Assembly (NCBI RefSeq): GCF_000615805.1
Contig: NZ_BAMJ01000009.1
Coordinates: 1 to 64,000, forward strand
DNA: 64,000 nucleotides
Direction of reading: 5' to 3'
Source of the DNA: Latilactobacillus fuchuensis DSM 14340 = JCM 11249
GTDB lineage: Bacteria > Bacillota > Bacilli > Lactobacillales > Lactobacillaceae
Shown here: one piece after another, positions 1 through 10,236 of the stretch
Position numbering within the stretch: position 1 is the stretch's first letter
How the letters are laid out: every line of letters starts with the position of its first letter
Position numbers and translations under genes: made by a program
The notes under the pieces: generated by a model
Seen by the model: the letters and a program-made list of their open reading frames with translations, nothing else
The model's database searches: none
What the model was told of the DNA's origin: nothing

Positions 1-5
1 AAAGC

Positions 6-39
6 AAAAAGGTCGGACCGAAAGGTTTGACCTTTTTTT
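6..39. terminator. Intrinsic terminator of an upstream gene
   Basis: AAAAAGGTC pairs with GACCTTTTT and is followed by a T run. It closes the transcript of a gene lying left of the window, or a bidirectional unit. Confidence 0.7.
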
Positions 40-89
40 GTAGATTAGATTAGAATCGTAGCCATCTATCATGGAAAGGGGTGCTAATT

Positions 90-416
90 ATGACTCAAGT
101 AATCACGCAACAAAATATTAATCACTTCGTACAAGATCAACCATTAGTGATCTTAGACTTCTGGGCGGATTGGTGTAGTCCTTGTAAGATTATGACGCCG
201 ATGCTCACAGAGTTGCATACAGAGTTAGCGGAACCGTTTAAATTAGGCTTGGTCGATGTTGAAAAAGAACCGGCGCTAGCTGAAGAATACGGCATTCAAT
301 CCGTTCCAACGTTGTTAATTTTCAAAAATGGTAAGGCGACGGAAAAAGTCACTGGGGCTTTTCCGAAGGCTAAACTAAAAAACTTCCTATTAAAAAAAAT
401 CGCAGAAGTTGATTAA
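90..416 (+). CDS. Thioredoxin-like protein with a CSPC active site
   Basis: Thioredoxin-fold protein of 108 aa, the usual length for a single-domain cytoplasmic thioredoxin that reduces protein disulfides. The redox motif is W28-C29-S30-P31-C32, so the usual CGPC glycine is replaced by serine. The cis-proline loop VPTLLIF follows at about residue 70. I start at ATG 90 because GGAAAGGGG lies just upstream; a GTG at 81 in the same frame overlaps that ribosome site. The gene stands alone and its stop lies inside a terminator shared with the convergent MFS gene. It may be a secondary thioredoxin rather than the main TrxA. Confidence 0.9.
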   Translation: MTQVITQQNINHFVQDQPLVILDFWADWCSPCKIMTPMLTELHTELAEPFKLGLVDVEKEPALAEEYGIQSVPTLLIFKNGKATEKVTGAFPKAKLKNFLLKKIAEVD

Positions 417-436
417 ATTCAACCCTGCGATTTTTT
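394..436. terminator. Bidirectional terminator between two convergent genes
   Basis: AAAAAATCGCAG pairs with CTGCGATTTTTT, with an inner GTTGA/TCAAC stem. T runs on both strands serve the thioredoxin gene and the MFS gene. The stop codons of both genes lie within or at the edge of the hairpin. Confidence 0.85.
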
Positions 437-1622
437 AGTGGTTCGATAATTGACGAACACGATGATAGAGGACTAAGGCGGCAACTTCACAACCAAAGAT
501 TAGAATGGCGAGTGGTGCGTACGTGTGACTGCCGAGAATGCCGACCAATGGGGATAGGAAAATCCCGAAGACGTACATACCCAGTCCTAAAACCGAAGAA
601 GCAATTCCGGCGTGTTGCCCTTGTCGTTGTAATGCTAGTGAGGTCACAACCGCGTTGATTAGACCAAGCGTTGATACGACTAGGAACAAACCGATTAAAG
701 CTAACCAAAGCTTATCAGGACCAATTTGGCTTAATAGGACAAACACGCTACCAAGTAACCCGCCGAGTAACCCGAATTTCAGTTGTTGTAATTCGGTAAA
801 ACGTTGGATTAAGATGGCTGATAGTTCGGCCATTAGGATAATACCAGCACCGTTGACGGCATAGATGATACTAAAACTGGCTTTTGAAAGGCTAAAGACG
901 TTTTGTAACATAAAACTAGAACCTGAAATATAACAGAACATTGCACCGTAAACCAAACCTTGAATTAATACGAAATAGATGAAGGTGTGATCCTTGAAAA
1001 TTGTTTTAACGTTAGTTTTAAAACTGATATCAGCTTGTGCTTCAGCAGAAACAACGTGGGTTTCCTTAAAACCAAAAATTAATCCAAGTAGTAGTAAAGC
1101 ACCGACGACGCTGATAAAACCAAAAATGCCACGCCACGACATATAATTAAGCAAGGCACTCCCAATTAATGGCGAGATGATTGGGAAAATACCGTTGATG
1201 GCCATCAGTAACGCGATAAACTTAGTGAGTTGACGACCACTGAATAAATCTTTCGCAACTGCCCGAGTCACAACTTGACCGGCTGAGCTCGCGATGCCTT
1301 GAATGAAACGGAGCAAGAAGAATATCCAGATGTTGTGGGTCAGTAGCGATAATAGACACGCGACTAAGGCTAAGGTCATGCCAATCAATAAGGGTTGCCG
1401 GCGACCAACACGATCGCTCCAGGCACCGATAAAAATCGGACCGACGGCTAAACCGGCTAGACACATGGTCAGACTAAGCTGGACCATTGAAGCCGATGTC
1501 TGAAAATCAGACTGTAGGGTGGGGAAAGCCGGTAAATACATATCGACTAATAGTGGTCCAAAGGCGCTTAGGGAACCGAGTAGAATGGATAGCCAGATGG
1601 TTTTGGCTTTTGAAAATTGCAT
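435..1622 (-). CDS. MFS multidrug exporter, Bcr/CflA type
   Basis: Twelve-helix major facilitator protein of 395 aa, the normal length for Bcr/CflA drug/H+ antiporters. The N-terminus carries LLVDMYLPAFP in the first helix, a family hallmark, then the loop-2/3 motif A version GAWSDRVGRRQPLL and the PxxGxxL-type motif SPLIGSALL in helix 5. It probably exports toxic organic compounds or amino-acid-like substrates; the substrate cannot be read from sequence. The start at 1622 follows a strong AGGAGG; an upstream in-frame ATG at 1676 has no ribosome site. Monocistronic. Confidence 0.85.
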   Translation of the reverse strand: MQFSKAKTIWLSILLGSLSAFGPLLVDMYLPAFPTLQSDFQTSASMVQLSLTMCLAGLAVGPIFIGAWSDRVGRRQPLLIGMTLALVACLLSLLTHNIWIFFLLRFIQGIASSAGQVVTRAVAKDLFSGRQLTKFIALLMAINGIFPIISPLIGSALLNYMSWRGIFGFISVVGALLLLGLIFGFKETHVVSAEAQADISFKTNVKTIFKDHTFIYFVLIQGLVYGAMFCYISGSSFMLQNVFSLSKASFSIIYAVNGAGIILMAELSAILIQRFTELQQLKFGLLGGLLGSVFVLLSQIGPDKLWLALIGLFLVVSTLGLINAVVTSLALQRQGQHAGIASSVLGLGMYVFGIFLSPLVGILGSHTYAPLAILIFGCEVAALVLYHRVRQLSNH

Positions 1623-1859
1623 GTGTAACCTCCTCAATAAACTGGAAAAAGTGCAAAAAAATAGCCCGTTAATCACGTAGCTGTCGCAGTACGTATTCGA
1701 ATGAGTGCTATAAATGTTGCTTCTTAATTACATTATCATAAACGAGGGATAGACGCAAAACTTTCTGTTATTTTATCTGAGAAAAGATGGTTTCCATTTC
1801 AGCTTAAACAAGTTATGATAAAGATATTGAAAAAAGAATTTTTTGAGAGAGGTTTTTTA

Positions 1860-2618
1860 ATGAAAATCGCACAAAAAAATAAAATTCTAGAAACCTGTTT
1901 AACGGCGGGGCGCATCATGATTGAGAGTGGCTCGGAAATGTATCGGGTGGAAGATACGATGAACCGGATTGCGTATAATGCTGGCATCCAAAAAAGCGTG
2001 GTCTTTACGACGCCAACCGGGTTATTTATCGGCATTGAAAACCAGCCGTACGTTCAGTTAGGACCGGTTTCGGTGCGCACGATTAATTTAGAAAAAGTTG
2101 AAAATGTGAATACGGCCTCTCGCCTGTTTGCGACAAAGGAGATCACGCTGGATCAATTATCAATACGCTTAAAAAAGATTGATCAGCATACGCCTTATTT
2201 TCCAATTTGGATGCAAATTTTAGCGGCAGCGGCTGTTTCAGCCTTTTTAATGATTGTTTTTTCTGGCGAATACGATTGGTTGGATTTTATCCCAGCTGCG
2301 ATCGTCGGGGCAATCGGCTATGCCGTCTTCTCTGAAGTCAATCGGTTGACTAGTATCCGGTTTATCGGTGAATTTCTAGGGTCGTTTAGCATCGGCATCA
2401 CGGCCTACTTATTAACAAAGTATCATTTGGGTGTTGATTTAGATAACATCATTATCGGCGCTGTTATGCCGTTAGTACCAGGTGTGGCGATTACCAATTC
2501 AATTCGGGATATGTTAGCGGGCCATTTATTATCAGGGATGGTCCGTGGCATGGAAGCTTTGTTGAGTGCTTTTGCAATTGGGACCGGTATCGCGTTGATT
2601 TTTAGATTTGTCATTTAG
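1860..2618 (+). CDS. Threonine/serine exporter family protein, N-terminal half (DUF1212)
   Basis: Membrane protein of 252 aa of the ThrE family. The first ~115 residues are a soluble domain with the family signature ESGSEMYRVEDTMNRIA near residue 22; five or so hydrophobic helices follow. In actinobacteria ThrE is one polypeptide; in Firmicutes it is split into this protein and the next gene, and the pair is thought to export small amino acids such as threonine or serine. Start at ATG 1860 after GAGAGG. The gap to the partner is 20 bp with its own AGGAGGT-like site (CGGAGG), so they form one operon. Confidence 0.82.
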   Translation: MKIAQKNKILETCLTAGRIMIESGSEMYRVEDTMNRIAYNAGIQKSVVFTTPTGLFIGIENQPYVQLGPVSVRTINLEKVENVNTASRLFATKEITLDQLSIRLKKIDQHTPYFPIWMQILAAAAVSAFLMIVFSGEYDWLDFIPAAIVGAIGYAVFSEVNRLTSIRFIGEFLGSFSIGITAYLLTKYHLGVDLDNIIIGAVMPLVPGVAITNSIRDMLAGHLLSGMVRGMEALLSAFAIGTGIALIFRFVI

Positions 2619-2638
2619 AAAAACTCGGAGGTTTAAAT

Positions 2639-3106
2639 ATGCCATATTGGTTGCAATTTATCGTGCAGGCGGCGTTTAGTTACGCGTCAACCGTCTCTTT
2701 TGGAATCTGTATTAATTTACCCCGCCGGGCGCTTGCTTGGTGTGGGATTGCCGGCATGGTCGGTTGGCAAGTCTATTGGGTGTTATTTAATTTAGGTAGT
2801 GGCCGTATGTTGGGCAATCTGTTAGGCGCGATGGCGGTCGGTATTTGTGGGAGCATCTTAGCACGGTATAAAAAAATGCCAGTCATCATTTATAATATTC
2901 CGGGATTGGTGCCATTAGTCCCTGGAGGCACGGCTTATCGCGCAATTCGTAATCTGGTCTTGGGTAATTATGAACAGGCTGTTTCGTTAAGTGTCACGGT
3001 TGTCATGGTGGCGGGTGCGATTGCAGTTGGGTTTATGTTGGCGCAAATTTTAGCCGATTTAACCCGGAAACGTGCGATTGCGCCAAAATGGATAACAAGG
3101 CATTGA
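2639..3106 (+). CDS. Threonine/serine exporter family protein, C-terminal half (DUF3815)
   Basis: Small membrane protein of 155 aa with about four or five transmembrane segments, matching the C-terminal half of ThrE. It carries PGLVPLVPGGTAYRA near residue 90, which mirrors the PLVPGVAI motif of the partner gene, as expected for an internally duplicated transporter. Start ATG 2639 is preceded by CGGAGG. The pair probably forms one heteromeric exporter. Its stop codon nearly overlaps the -35 box of the small-RNA promoter that follows. Confidence 0.82.
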   Translation: MPYWLQFIVQAAFSYASTVSFGICINLPRRALAWCGIAGMVGWQVYWVLFNLGSGRMLGNLLGAMAVGICGSILARYKKMPVIIYNIPGLVPLVPGGTAYRAIRNLVLGNYEQAVSLSVTVVMVAGAIAVGFMLAQILADLTRKRAIAPKWITRH

Positions 3107-3131
3107 AGTTCTCGGAAGCGTGTGGTATACT
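3103..3131 (+). promoter_or_regulatory. Strong sigma-A type promoter of a small RNA
   Basis: TTGAAG and TATACT are separated by exactly 17 bp. The predicted transcription start is about position 3138. No open reading frame with a ribosome site follows directly, and a terminator sits about 200 nt downstream. Confidence 0.7.
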
Positions 3132-3137
3132 CAATAC

Positions 3138-3338
3138 ATGCGATGAGTCGAGTAAGTCTCGGTAGGCAACTATTCTGCGAAAGCAGCTAGGAGACCCAAA
3201 GATACAGGACACCACGATTATTTATTTAATCAATTGCCGTATGCAAGGTGTTTTCGCCCGCTGTGTTGTGGAGCACAAGGTGTTTATTCTTCGGAATACT
3301 GTCGAAAAAGATCTTTCCGTCAGGAAAGGTCTTTTTTT
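3138..3338 (+). ncRNA. Candidate structured small RNA of about 200 nt
   Basis: The stretch between the ThrE pair and the RpiR gene has its own promoter and an intrinsic terminator (AAAGATCTTTCC, loop, GGAAAGGTCTTTTTTT, about 3307-3338). Inside it I see a GTCTC/GAGAC stem (about 3156 and 3191) enclosing CTGC-GAAA-GCAG with a GNRA tetraloop, and CACC/GGTG complementarity further on. There is no convincing coding frame. Length and independent transcription would suit 6S RNA, which binds RNA polymerase, but I cannot show the large central bubble that defines it. It could also be a 5' leader or a trans-acting sRNA. Identity is left open. Confidence 0.55.
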
Positions 3339-3390
3339 GTGTCCTAAAATGAGACATATTTGATATTATAAGAGTAGATGAAGGGCGGTT

Positions 3391-4152
3391 ATGCGAATGT
3401 TTGATTTTGAAAAGGTACAACGTTTAAATGGGTTAGAGTTAACGATTTTGAATTACGTTTTGGCTCACCGGGAATTGGTTGAAAAGATGACGATTCGAAA
3501 ATTAGCAACGGAAGCGCACGTTTCAACATCAACGATTCTGCGGTTCTGTGAAAAATTAGACTTCGAAGGTTTTTCTGAATTTAAATACGCACTGAAGCGC
3601 GAACGACAGGCGACTGAACAGGTCGTGACGTCTGATTACGATGTTTTGATTCCGGTCACTGATTTTTTGAAGAAGACGAATAATGATAGTTTTCGGCAAT
3701 TGCTCAGCCAAGCAACTGAGATGATTGTTAACGCGAATGCGGTCTTTTTCTTTGGCATTGGGACGAGTGGCGCTCTAGCGCAGTATGGCTCGCGCTATTT
3801 AGCGAATGCTGGCGTTTTCTCGTTGAGCATTGCCGATCCGTTTATGCCGTTCGGGATGCACGAAGTTGTCATTCATGAAGCGTTACTGATTGTCTTGTCG
3901 GTTTCAGGTGAGACGACGGAAACGATTAGCCAAGTTCAACAGTTCAAGATGGGCAAAGGGCGCGTTCTAGCGATTACGAATCAAGCTAATTCAACGTTAG
4001 CCAGCTTGGCCGATTTAGTGATTCCGTATTATATGCCGGAAGAAAAGAACGGCTCATTGAACAATACGACACAAATTCCGGTTGTTTTTATTCTAGAATT
4101 ATTAGCACATCGAGTGGCAGCGCTTACTAAAGCGCAGATTACGGGTCGATGA
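3391..4152 (+). CDS. MurR/RpiR-family transcriptional regulator
   Basis: Regulator of 253 aa with an N-terminal RpiR helix-turn-helix (TIRKLATEAHVSTSTILRFC, about residues 31-50) and a C-terminal SIS sugar-phosphate-binding domain from about residue 105 (FFFGIGTSGALAQYGSRYLA, then LSVSGETTETI). Such proteins sense phosphosugars. It precedes an EIIC and a 6-phospho-beta-glucosidase, so it probably controls beta-glucoside use, perhaps responding to a phospho-disaccharide. Start ATG 3391 follows AAGGGCGG; a second ATG at 3397 is possible. Confidence 0.85.
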   Translation: MRMFDFEKVQRLNGLELTILNYVLAHRELVEKMTIRKLATEAHVSTSTILRFCEKLDFEGFSEFKYALKRERQATEQVVTSDYDVLIPVTDFLKKTNNDSFRQLLSQATEMIVNANAVFFFGIGTSGALAQYGSRYLANAGVFSLSIADPFMPFGMHEVVIHEALLIVLSVSGETTETISQVQQFKMGKGRVLAITNQANSTLASLADLVIPYYMPEEKNGSLNNTTQIPVVFILELLAHRVAALTKAQITGR

Positions 4153-4240
4153 AACATGTGCCATTTATGGGACAAATTATTTTAGCACACGCATTTCTTT
4201 ATTCCGCCCGAATGACTAGTCAAAGTAAGTCGTGGCGCTA

Positions 4241-4277
4241 TATACTATTTATTGGAAGCGCATTCCTACTATAGTAG
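4241..4277 (+). promoter_or_regulatory. Putative promoter and operator before the PTS EIIC gene
   Basis: TATACT at 4241-4246 could be a -10 box. It is followed by GGAAGCGCATTCC (4254-4266), an inverted repeat resembling a weak cre, and by CTACTATAGTAG (4266-4277), a perfect 12-bp palindrome. These lie 45-80 bp before the EIIC start and are candidates for RpiR or CcpA binding. The -35 box is poor. Confidence 0.4.
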
Positions 4278-4321
4278 TTAGTACACGCACTTATTAATGG
4301 TTATTCGAAAGGAAGAATCGT

Positions 4322-5644
4322 ATGAACACATGGATTAATACCAAATTAATGCCACCGATTATGAAATTCGTCGGGACTAGAGCTATTACCGCATTGAAAA
4401 ATGGGATGTTGTACGTCATGCCATTTACGATTGTCGGTTCAATTTTCTTAATTTTAGCCAACCTCCCAGTTCAAAGCTGGGCTGATTGGATGACAAAAAC
4501 AGGCTTAACCACTTATTGGAACGTGGCCTACAACGCATCATTTGCCATCATGGCGTTGATTGCCGTTGCCGGGATTGCTTATTCCTGGGTTCAAGATGCT
4601 GGCTTTGATCCGTTCCCAGCAGGGTTATTATCAATCGTTTGTTTCTTATTAGTGACACGCCCTAGTACCGCGATTACTGCAGCTTCTGGGAAGATTATCA
4701 TCTCTGCGAAAATGATGGGTCAACAAACCGGTTTTATCGATCGGACTTGGCTTGGCGGTCAAGGGATGATCACGGCGATTATAGTTGGCTTATTGGTTGG
4801 TTGGATCTATTCAGCCTTCTTAAAACGCGACATTCGGATTAAGTTACCTGAACAGGTGCCAGCCAACGTTGCGGGTTCATTTACCGCATTGATTCCGGCC
4901 GCTGTTTTGATTAGTGGTTCATTGGTCGTCTATATCTTATTTGATAAACTAGCCAACTCAACCTTAACCGAATCAATTTACAACGTGATTCAATCACCAC
5001 TTCAAGGGATTACTGATTCCTTCGGCGGGATGTTAGCCATTTCATTCTTAGTGCCATTCTTATGGTTCTTCGGGGTGCATGGTTCAACCATCGTCGGCGG
5101 GATTATGGGACCATTGTTGCAAGCTAATTCTTTAGCCAACCAAAAGATTTTGGATTCTGGTCGGGCTTTGACACTCGCTAATGGTGGCCACATTGTCACG
5201 CAACAATTATTAGATCAATTTATGACGGTCACAGGCGCTGGGATGACAATTGGGATTGTCGTTTACATGACCTTCTTTGCGAAATCAGCTCAATTTAAAG
5301 ATTTAGGTAAATTATCATTAGCACCAGCCATTTTCAATATTAATGAACCTATTTTATTCGCAACACCAATCGTCATGAACCCAATCATGATGGTGCCGTT
5401 CTTCTTGACGCCAATGTTGTCCGCTGTTTTAACGTGGACCGCATTACGAATTGGGATAATTCCACTCTTCCCAGGGACATTAGTACCTTGGACAACGCCA
5501 CCTATCATTTCTGGATTATTAGTCGGTGGCTGGAAGACAGCGCTTTGGCAAGCATTGATGTTAGTGATGACCTTCTTTGTTTACCTACCATTCATTCGGA
5601 AACAAGATCATTTAAATTTTGAAACGGAACAAACAACCAAATAG
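4322..5644 (+). CDS. PTS sugar transporter EIIC, cellobiose/lactose family
   Basis: Membrane permease subunit of 440 aa, full length for the lactose/cellobiose EIIC family, with about ten transmembrane helices. Family segments include FFGVHGSTIVGGIMGPLL near residue 250 and FNINEPILFATPIVMNP near residue 338; the latter contains the NEP motif involved in substrate binding. It imports a beta-glucoside while the EIIB partner phosphorylates it. No EIIA or EIIB is encoded nearby, so it must borrow them from elsewhere. It forms an operon with the glucosidase 31 bp downstream. Ribosome site GAAAGGAAG. Confidence 0.9.
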   Translation: MNTWINTKLMPPIMKFVGTRAITALKNGMLYVMPFTIVGSIFLILANLPVQSWADWMTKTGLTTYWNVAYNASFAIMALIAVAGIAYSWVQDAGFDPFPAGLLSIVCFLLVTRPSTAITAASGKIIISAKMMGQQTGFIDRTWLGGQGMITAIIVGLLVGWIYSAFLKRDIRIKLPEQVPANVAGSFTALIPAAVLISGSLVVYILFDKLANSTLTESIYNVIQSPLQGITDSFGGMLAISFLVPFLWFFGVHGSTIVGGIMGPLLQANSLANQKILDSGRALTLANGGHIVTQQLLDQFMTVTGAGMTIGIVVYMTFFAKSAQFKDLGKLSLAPAIFNINEPILFATPIVMNPIMMVPFFLTPMLSAVLTWTALRIGIIPLFPGTLVPWTTPPIISGLLVGGWKTALWQALMLVMTFFVYLPFIRKQDHLNFETEQTTK

Positions 5645-5657
5645 ATTAATCGTTTAG

Positions 5658-7109
<1,452 letters not shown>

Positions 7110-7161
7110 TGATAAAAATGGTTGCTGAACTGTTCGATGATTAATAGAGCAAGCAACCCTG

Positions 7162-7199
7162 AAAAGCGCTTATTCAGAACTTTTGGATAGGTGCTTTTT
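7162..7199 (+). terminator. Terminator of the beta-glucoside operon
   Basis: AAAAGCGC pairs, with G-U pairs, with GGTGCTTTT and ends in a T run. The remaining ~220 bp to the next gene holds the cre-like site at 7231, an isolated TTGACA (7339-7344) with no good -10 partner, and AT-rich sequence. Confidence 0.65.
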
Positions 7200-7230
7200 A
7201 GTTGTGGAAAATAAAACTTGCATTATCAAG

Positions 7231-7244
7231 TGAAAGCGGTTAAA
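7231..7244. promoter_or_regulatory. cre-like catabolite control site
   Basis: TGAAAGCGGTTAAA matches the CcpA consensus TGWAAGCGNTTNCA at 13 of 14 positions. It lies between the phospho-beta-glucosidase terminator and the cystine importer gene, about 190 bp before the latter. It may control the tcyP operon. Confidence 0.55.
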
Positions 7245-7423
7245 TTATAATTAACGAGGGTCACTAATTAGTGATTGGTTGAGCAATTGGATTAAATACG
7301 GCTATTTTCTGAAAGTAAGCTAACAATTTTGTCACTTATTGACATCTTTGACGGTTATGGGATGCAAAATAATTAATTTTCGTTTACAATAAGTAAGTAC
7401 ATAAATGGGAATGGGGTTAAGAA

Positions 7424-8821
7424 ATGAATATTGCATATGTGGTGATTAACATTGTCATTATGTTAATCATGTTGTTTGTTTTAAATAAGATGGCGCGCGT
7501 GCACGTTAAATTTAGTAAACGGGTATTCGTTGCGTTAGGCGTCGGGATTTTATTCGGGGCCCTCTTACAGTTAGTCTTTAAATCTGATTCGGCGGTTGTC
7601 ACACAGACGGCCGATTGGATCGGCATTGTCGGTAATGGTTACGTGTCATTCTTGAAGATGATCGTCATGCCATTAGTCATGGTGTCAATTATCCAAGCGA
7701 TTACGAATTTAGATTCGTCAAAAGGTTTGGGTAAAATGGCCGGTTTAGTGATTGGTATTTTAGTATTCACAACGCTGATTGCCGCGACGGTGGGGGCATT
7801 AACGTCTAATGTCTTCGATCTAAACGCAAGCTCCATTCAATCGGGCCAGGTTGAAAAAGCCCGTTCGAAAGAATTGGAAGCCAAATTAGGGGATGTCCAA
7901 GACCAAACCGTCCCTGAAAAGATTGTCAGCTTTATTCCTGAAAATCCCTTTGCGGATATGACGGGTTCACGGCCAACATCAACGTTAGCCGTTGTGATTT
8001 TCTCAGCATTTCTAGGAATCGCGGCCCTGCAATTACGGCGCAAGAAACCAGAACAAGCTGACATGTTTAATAAGATTGTCAACGCCATATACGCCGTGAT
8101 TATGCGCATGGTTACGTTGATTTTACGGATGACACCTTATGGGGTTTTGGCGTTAATGACGACGACGGTCGCACAAACCAACGTTCAAGGGATATTAAAT
8201 CTCGGGAAGTTTGTGATTGCCTCCTACGTTGCGTTAATCATTATGTTTATTGTCCATTTCTTATTGATTATGTTGACGGGATTGAATCCTGTTAGCTATT
8301 TCAAAAAGGTCTTACCAACGTTAGTCTTCGCGTTTACGTCTAGAACGAGTGCGGGCTCGATTCCAATGAACATCGAAACTCAAACGAAACGTTTAGGGGT
8401 TGAAGAAGGGATTGCCAACTTATCCGCTTCGTTTGGCGCTTCAATCGGTCAAAACGGCTGTGCGGGTGTTTATCCAGCGATGTTGGCAGTGATGATTGCA
8501 CCAACCGTTGGGATTAATCCATGGAGTGTGGCTTTCTTGGTTAAATTAATCTTGATCGTTGCAATCAGTTCATTCGGCGTTGCCGGTGTCGGTGGCGGGG
8601 CAACTTTTGCCGCGTTAATCGTGTTATCATCGATGAATTTACCAGTCGGTTTAGCGGGCTTGTTAATTTCAATCGAACCCTTAATCGATATGGGTCGGAC
8701 AGCGTTAAACGTAGATGGTTCAATGACAGCGGGTGTCTTATCAGCCCATTTCTTAGGTAAATTAGATAAAGATAAGTTTAATGATATGACTTTAACCGAT
8801 GAATCAGATGATTTAGCTTAA
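7424..8821 (+). CDS. tcyP: L-cystine uptake transporter TcyP
   Basis: Dicarboxylate/amino-acid:cation symporter family protein of 465 aa. The sequence closely follows the Bacillus subtilis TcyP pattern as I recall it: VSFLKMIVMPLVMVSII, an ENPFADMTGSRPTSTLAVVI segment near residue 185, the hairpin region FTSRTSAGSIPMNI near residue 304, ASFGASIGQNGCAGVYPAML, and the ending SIEPLIDMGRTALNV. It imports cystine, probably with sodium or protons. It forms an operon with the flavoprotein 24 bp downstream, suggesting that imported disulfide is then handled by a thiol/disulfide reductase. Ribosome site GGGG before ATG 7424 is modest. Confidence 0.88.
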   Translation: MNIAYVVINIVIMLIMLFVLNKMARVHVKFSKRVFVALGVGILFGALLQLVFKSDSAVVTQTADWIGIVGNGYVSFLKMIVMPLVMVSIIQAITNLDSSKGLGKMAGLVIGILVFTTLIAATVGALTSNVFDLNASSIQSGQVEKARSKELEAKLGDVQDQTVPEKIVSFIPENPFADMTGSRPTSTLAVVIFSAFLGIAALQLRRKKPEQADMFNKIVNAIYAVIMRMVTLILRMTPYGVLALMTTTVAQTNVQGILNLGKFVIASYVALIIMFIVHFLLIMLTGLNPVSYFKKVLPTLVFAFTSRTSAGSIPMNIETQTKRLGVEEGIANLSASFGASIGQNGCAGVYPAMLAVMIAPTVGINPWSVAFLVKLILIVAISSFGVAGVGGGATFAALIVLSSMNLPVGLAGLLISIEPLIDMGRTALNVDGSMTAGVLSAHFLGKLDKDKFNDMTLTDESDDLA

Positions 8822-8845
8822 TTAATTAAAATGGAGGTCTTTAAG

Positions 8846-10180
8846 ATGCGGACGATTATTATTGGCGCAACGGCGGCGGGCACGAGTGCTGCGGCTAAAG
8901 CGAAACGAACGAATCCAGATTTAGAAATTACAATGTATGAAAAACGGGATTACGTTTCCTTTGGGGCGTGCGGGTTACCTTATTATGTCGGTGCGTATTT
9001 TGAAGATGCTAACCAAATGATTGCACGGACACCGGCGGCTTTTGCCAAACAAGGGATTGATGTGCAACTTGAACATGAAGTGACGGCCGTTGATTTCGAT
9101 GCCCAAACAGTGACGGTTTTGAACTTTACCACCCAACAAGTTTCAACTGAACATTATGATCAGTTGATGTTAGCGACGGGGGCGACGGCAATCATGCCAC
9201 CGTTTAAGAATGCTGATTTAAAAGGCATTCATCATCTGCGGACTTTAGCGGACGGTGAAACGCTACGGACACTGGGCCAATCTGAAGCTGTCCAAAAGGT
9301 GACCGTGATCGGAGCCGGTTTTATCGGTCTCGAAATTGCGGAAGAATTTCACCGACTTGGCAAGCAAGTACAATTAATTCAATTAGAAGACCGGATTTTA
9401 CCATTGGCTTTTGATGCTGAGTTAACCGACATCATGGCACAAGATTTAGTTGATAACGGGATTGATTTACACCTAGCTGAAGCGGTTCAAGGGTTTGCCG
9501 GCGACACACAAGTCAAGACGGTGATTACGGACAAGGGGCAATACGCCACCGATTTAGTGATTGTGGCGACTGGGATTCGGCCGAACACGCAATTCGTCGA
9601 TGATGACCGGTTGAAACGCTTAGCCAACGGCGCAATCATCGTCGATCAATCAGGGCATACCTCAATCAACCACGTTTATGCGGCGGGTGATAACGCGACG
9701 GTCATCAATAGCGTGACGGGGCAACCAATGTATTCACCACTGGCGACTGGCGCGAATAAGTTAGGCCGGATTGTCGGGACCAACTTAGGTGGCCAGAGTG
9801 CGCAATTGCCAGGCATGTTAAATTCGGCGGGCGTTCAATTGGTGACCTTGGAAGCGGGTCGGACTGGTTTGACTGAAGCGGAAGCTAAAACGGCTGGCAT
9901 TGAGTATAAGAGCGTTGTGATTCATGATAAAAATCAAACCGATTATTATCCAGGGCAAGCAGCGATTACTGTTAAATTAATTTACCGTAAAGAGAATCAT
10001 GTATTAATTGGCGGCCAAGTGATTGGGGCCAAAGGGGCGGTCTTGCGGGTCGACGTTTTAGCAACGGCGATTCAAGCCCAAATGACGACGGAACAACTAG
10101 GGTTATTAGACCTCGTCTATGCGCCACCATTTGCTCGTACGTGGGATGCATTAAACGTTGCGGGGAATGTGGCTCATTAA
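8846..10180 (+). CDS. FAD-dependent oxidoreductase, CoA-disulfide reductase/NADH oxidase family
   Basis: Flavoprotein of 444 aa. It has an N-terminal FAD-binding segment (IIIGATAAGTSAAAK), a redox cysteine C42 in SFGACGLPYYVG, an NAD(P)H-binding VIGAGFIGLEIAEE near residue 155, the second FAD motif VYAAGDNATV near residue 280, and a dimerisation domain at the C-terminus. Relatives are CoA-disulfide reductases, NADH oxidases and polysulfide reductases, which share the single catalytic cysteine. The neighbouring cystine importer favours a low-molecular-weight disulfide role. Start ATG 8846 is set by GGAGG at 8833; the ATG at 8831 is part of that site. Confidence 0.85.
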   Translation: MRTIIIGATAAGTSAAAKAKRTNPDLEITMYEKRDYVSFGACGLPYYVGAYFEDANQMIARTPAAFAKQGIDVQLEHEVTAVDFDAQTVTVLNFTTQQVSTEHYDQLMLATGATAIMPPFKNADLKGIHHLRTLADGETLRTLGQSEAVQKVTVIGAGFIGLEIAEEFHRLGKQVQLIQLEDRILPLAFDAELTDIMAQDLVDNGIDLHLAEAVQGFAGDTQVKTVITDKGQYATDLVIVATGIRPNTQFVDDDRLKRLANGAIIVDQSGHTSINHVYAAGDNATVINSVTGQPMYSPLATGANKLGRIVGTNLGGQSAQLPGMLNSAGVQLVTLEAGRTGLTEAEAKTAGIEYKSVVIHDKNQTDYYPGQAAITVKLIYRKENHVLIGGQVIGAKGAVLRVDVLATAIQAQMTTEQLGLLDLVYAPPFARTWDALNVAGNVAH

Positions 10181-10189
10181 TCAGTCTAA

Positions 10190-10236
10190 AATAATATCAG
10201 TTACCTAAGTTTTGGTAATTGATGTTATTTTTTTTA
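10190..10236 (+). terminator. Terminator of the tcyP operon
   Basis: AATAATATCAGTTACC pairs with GGTAATTGATGTTATT (two G-U pairs), followed by a run of T. The other ~215 bp before the next gene is AT-rich promoter-type DNA in which I cannot pick a clear -35/-10 pair. Confidence 0.85.
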
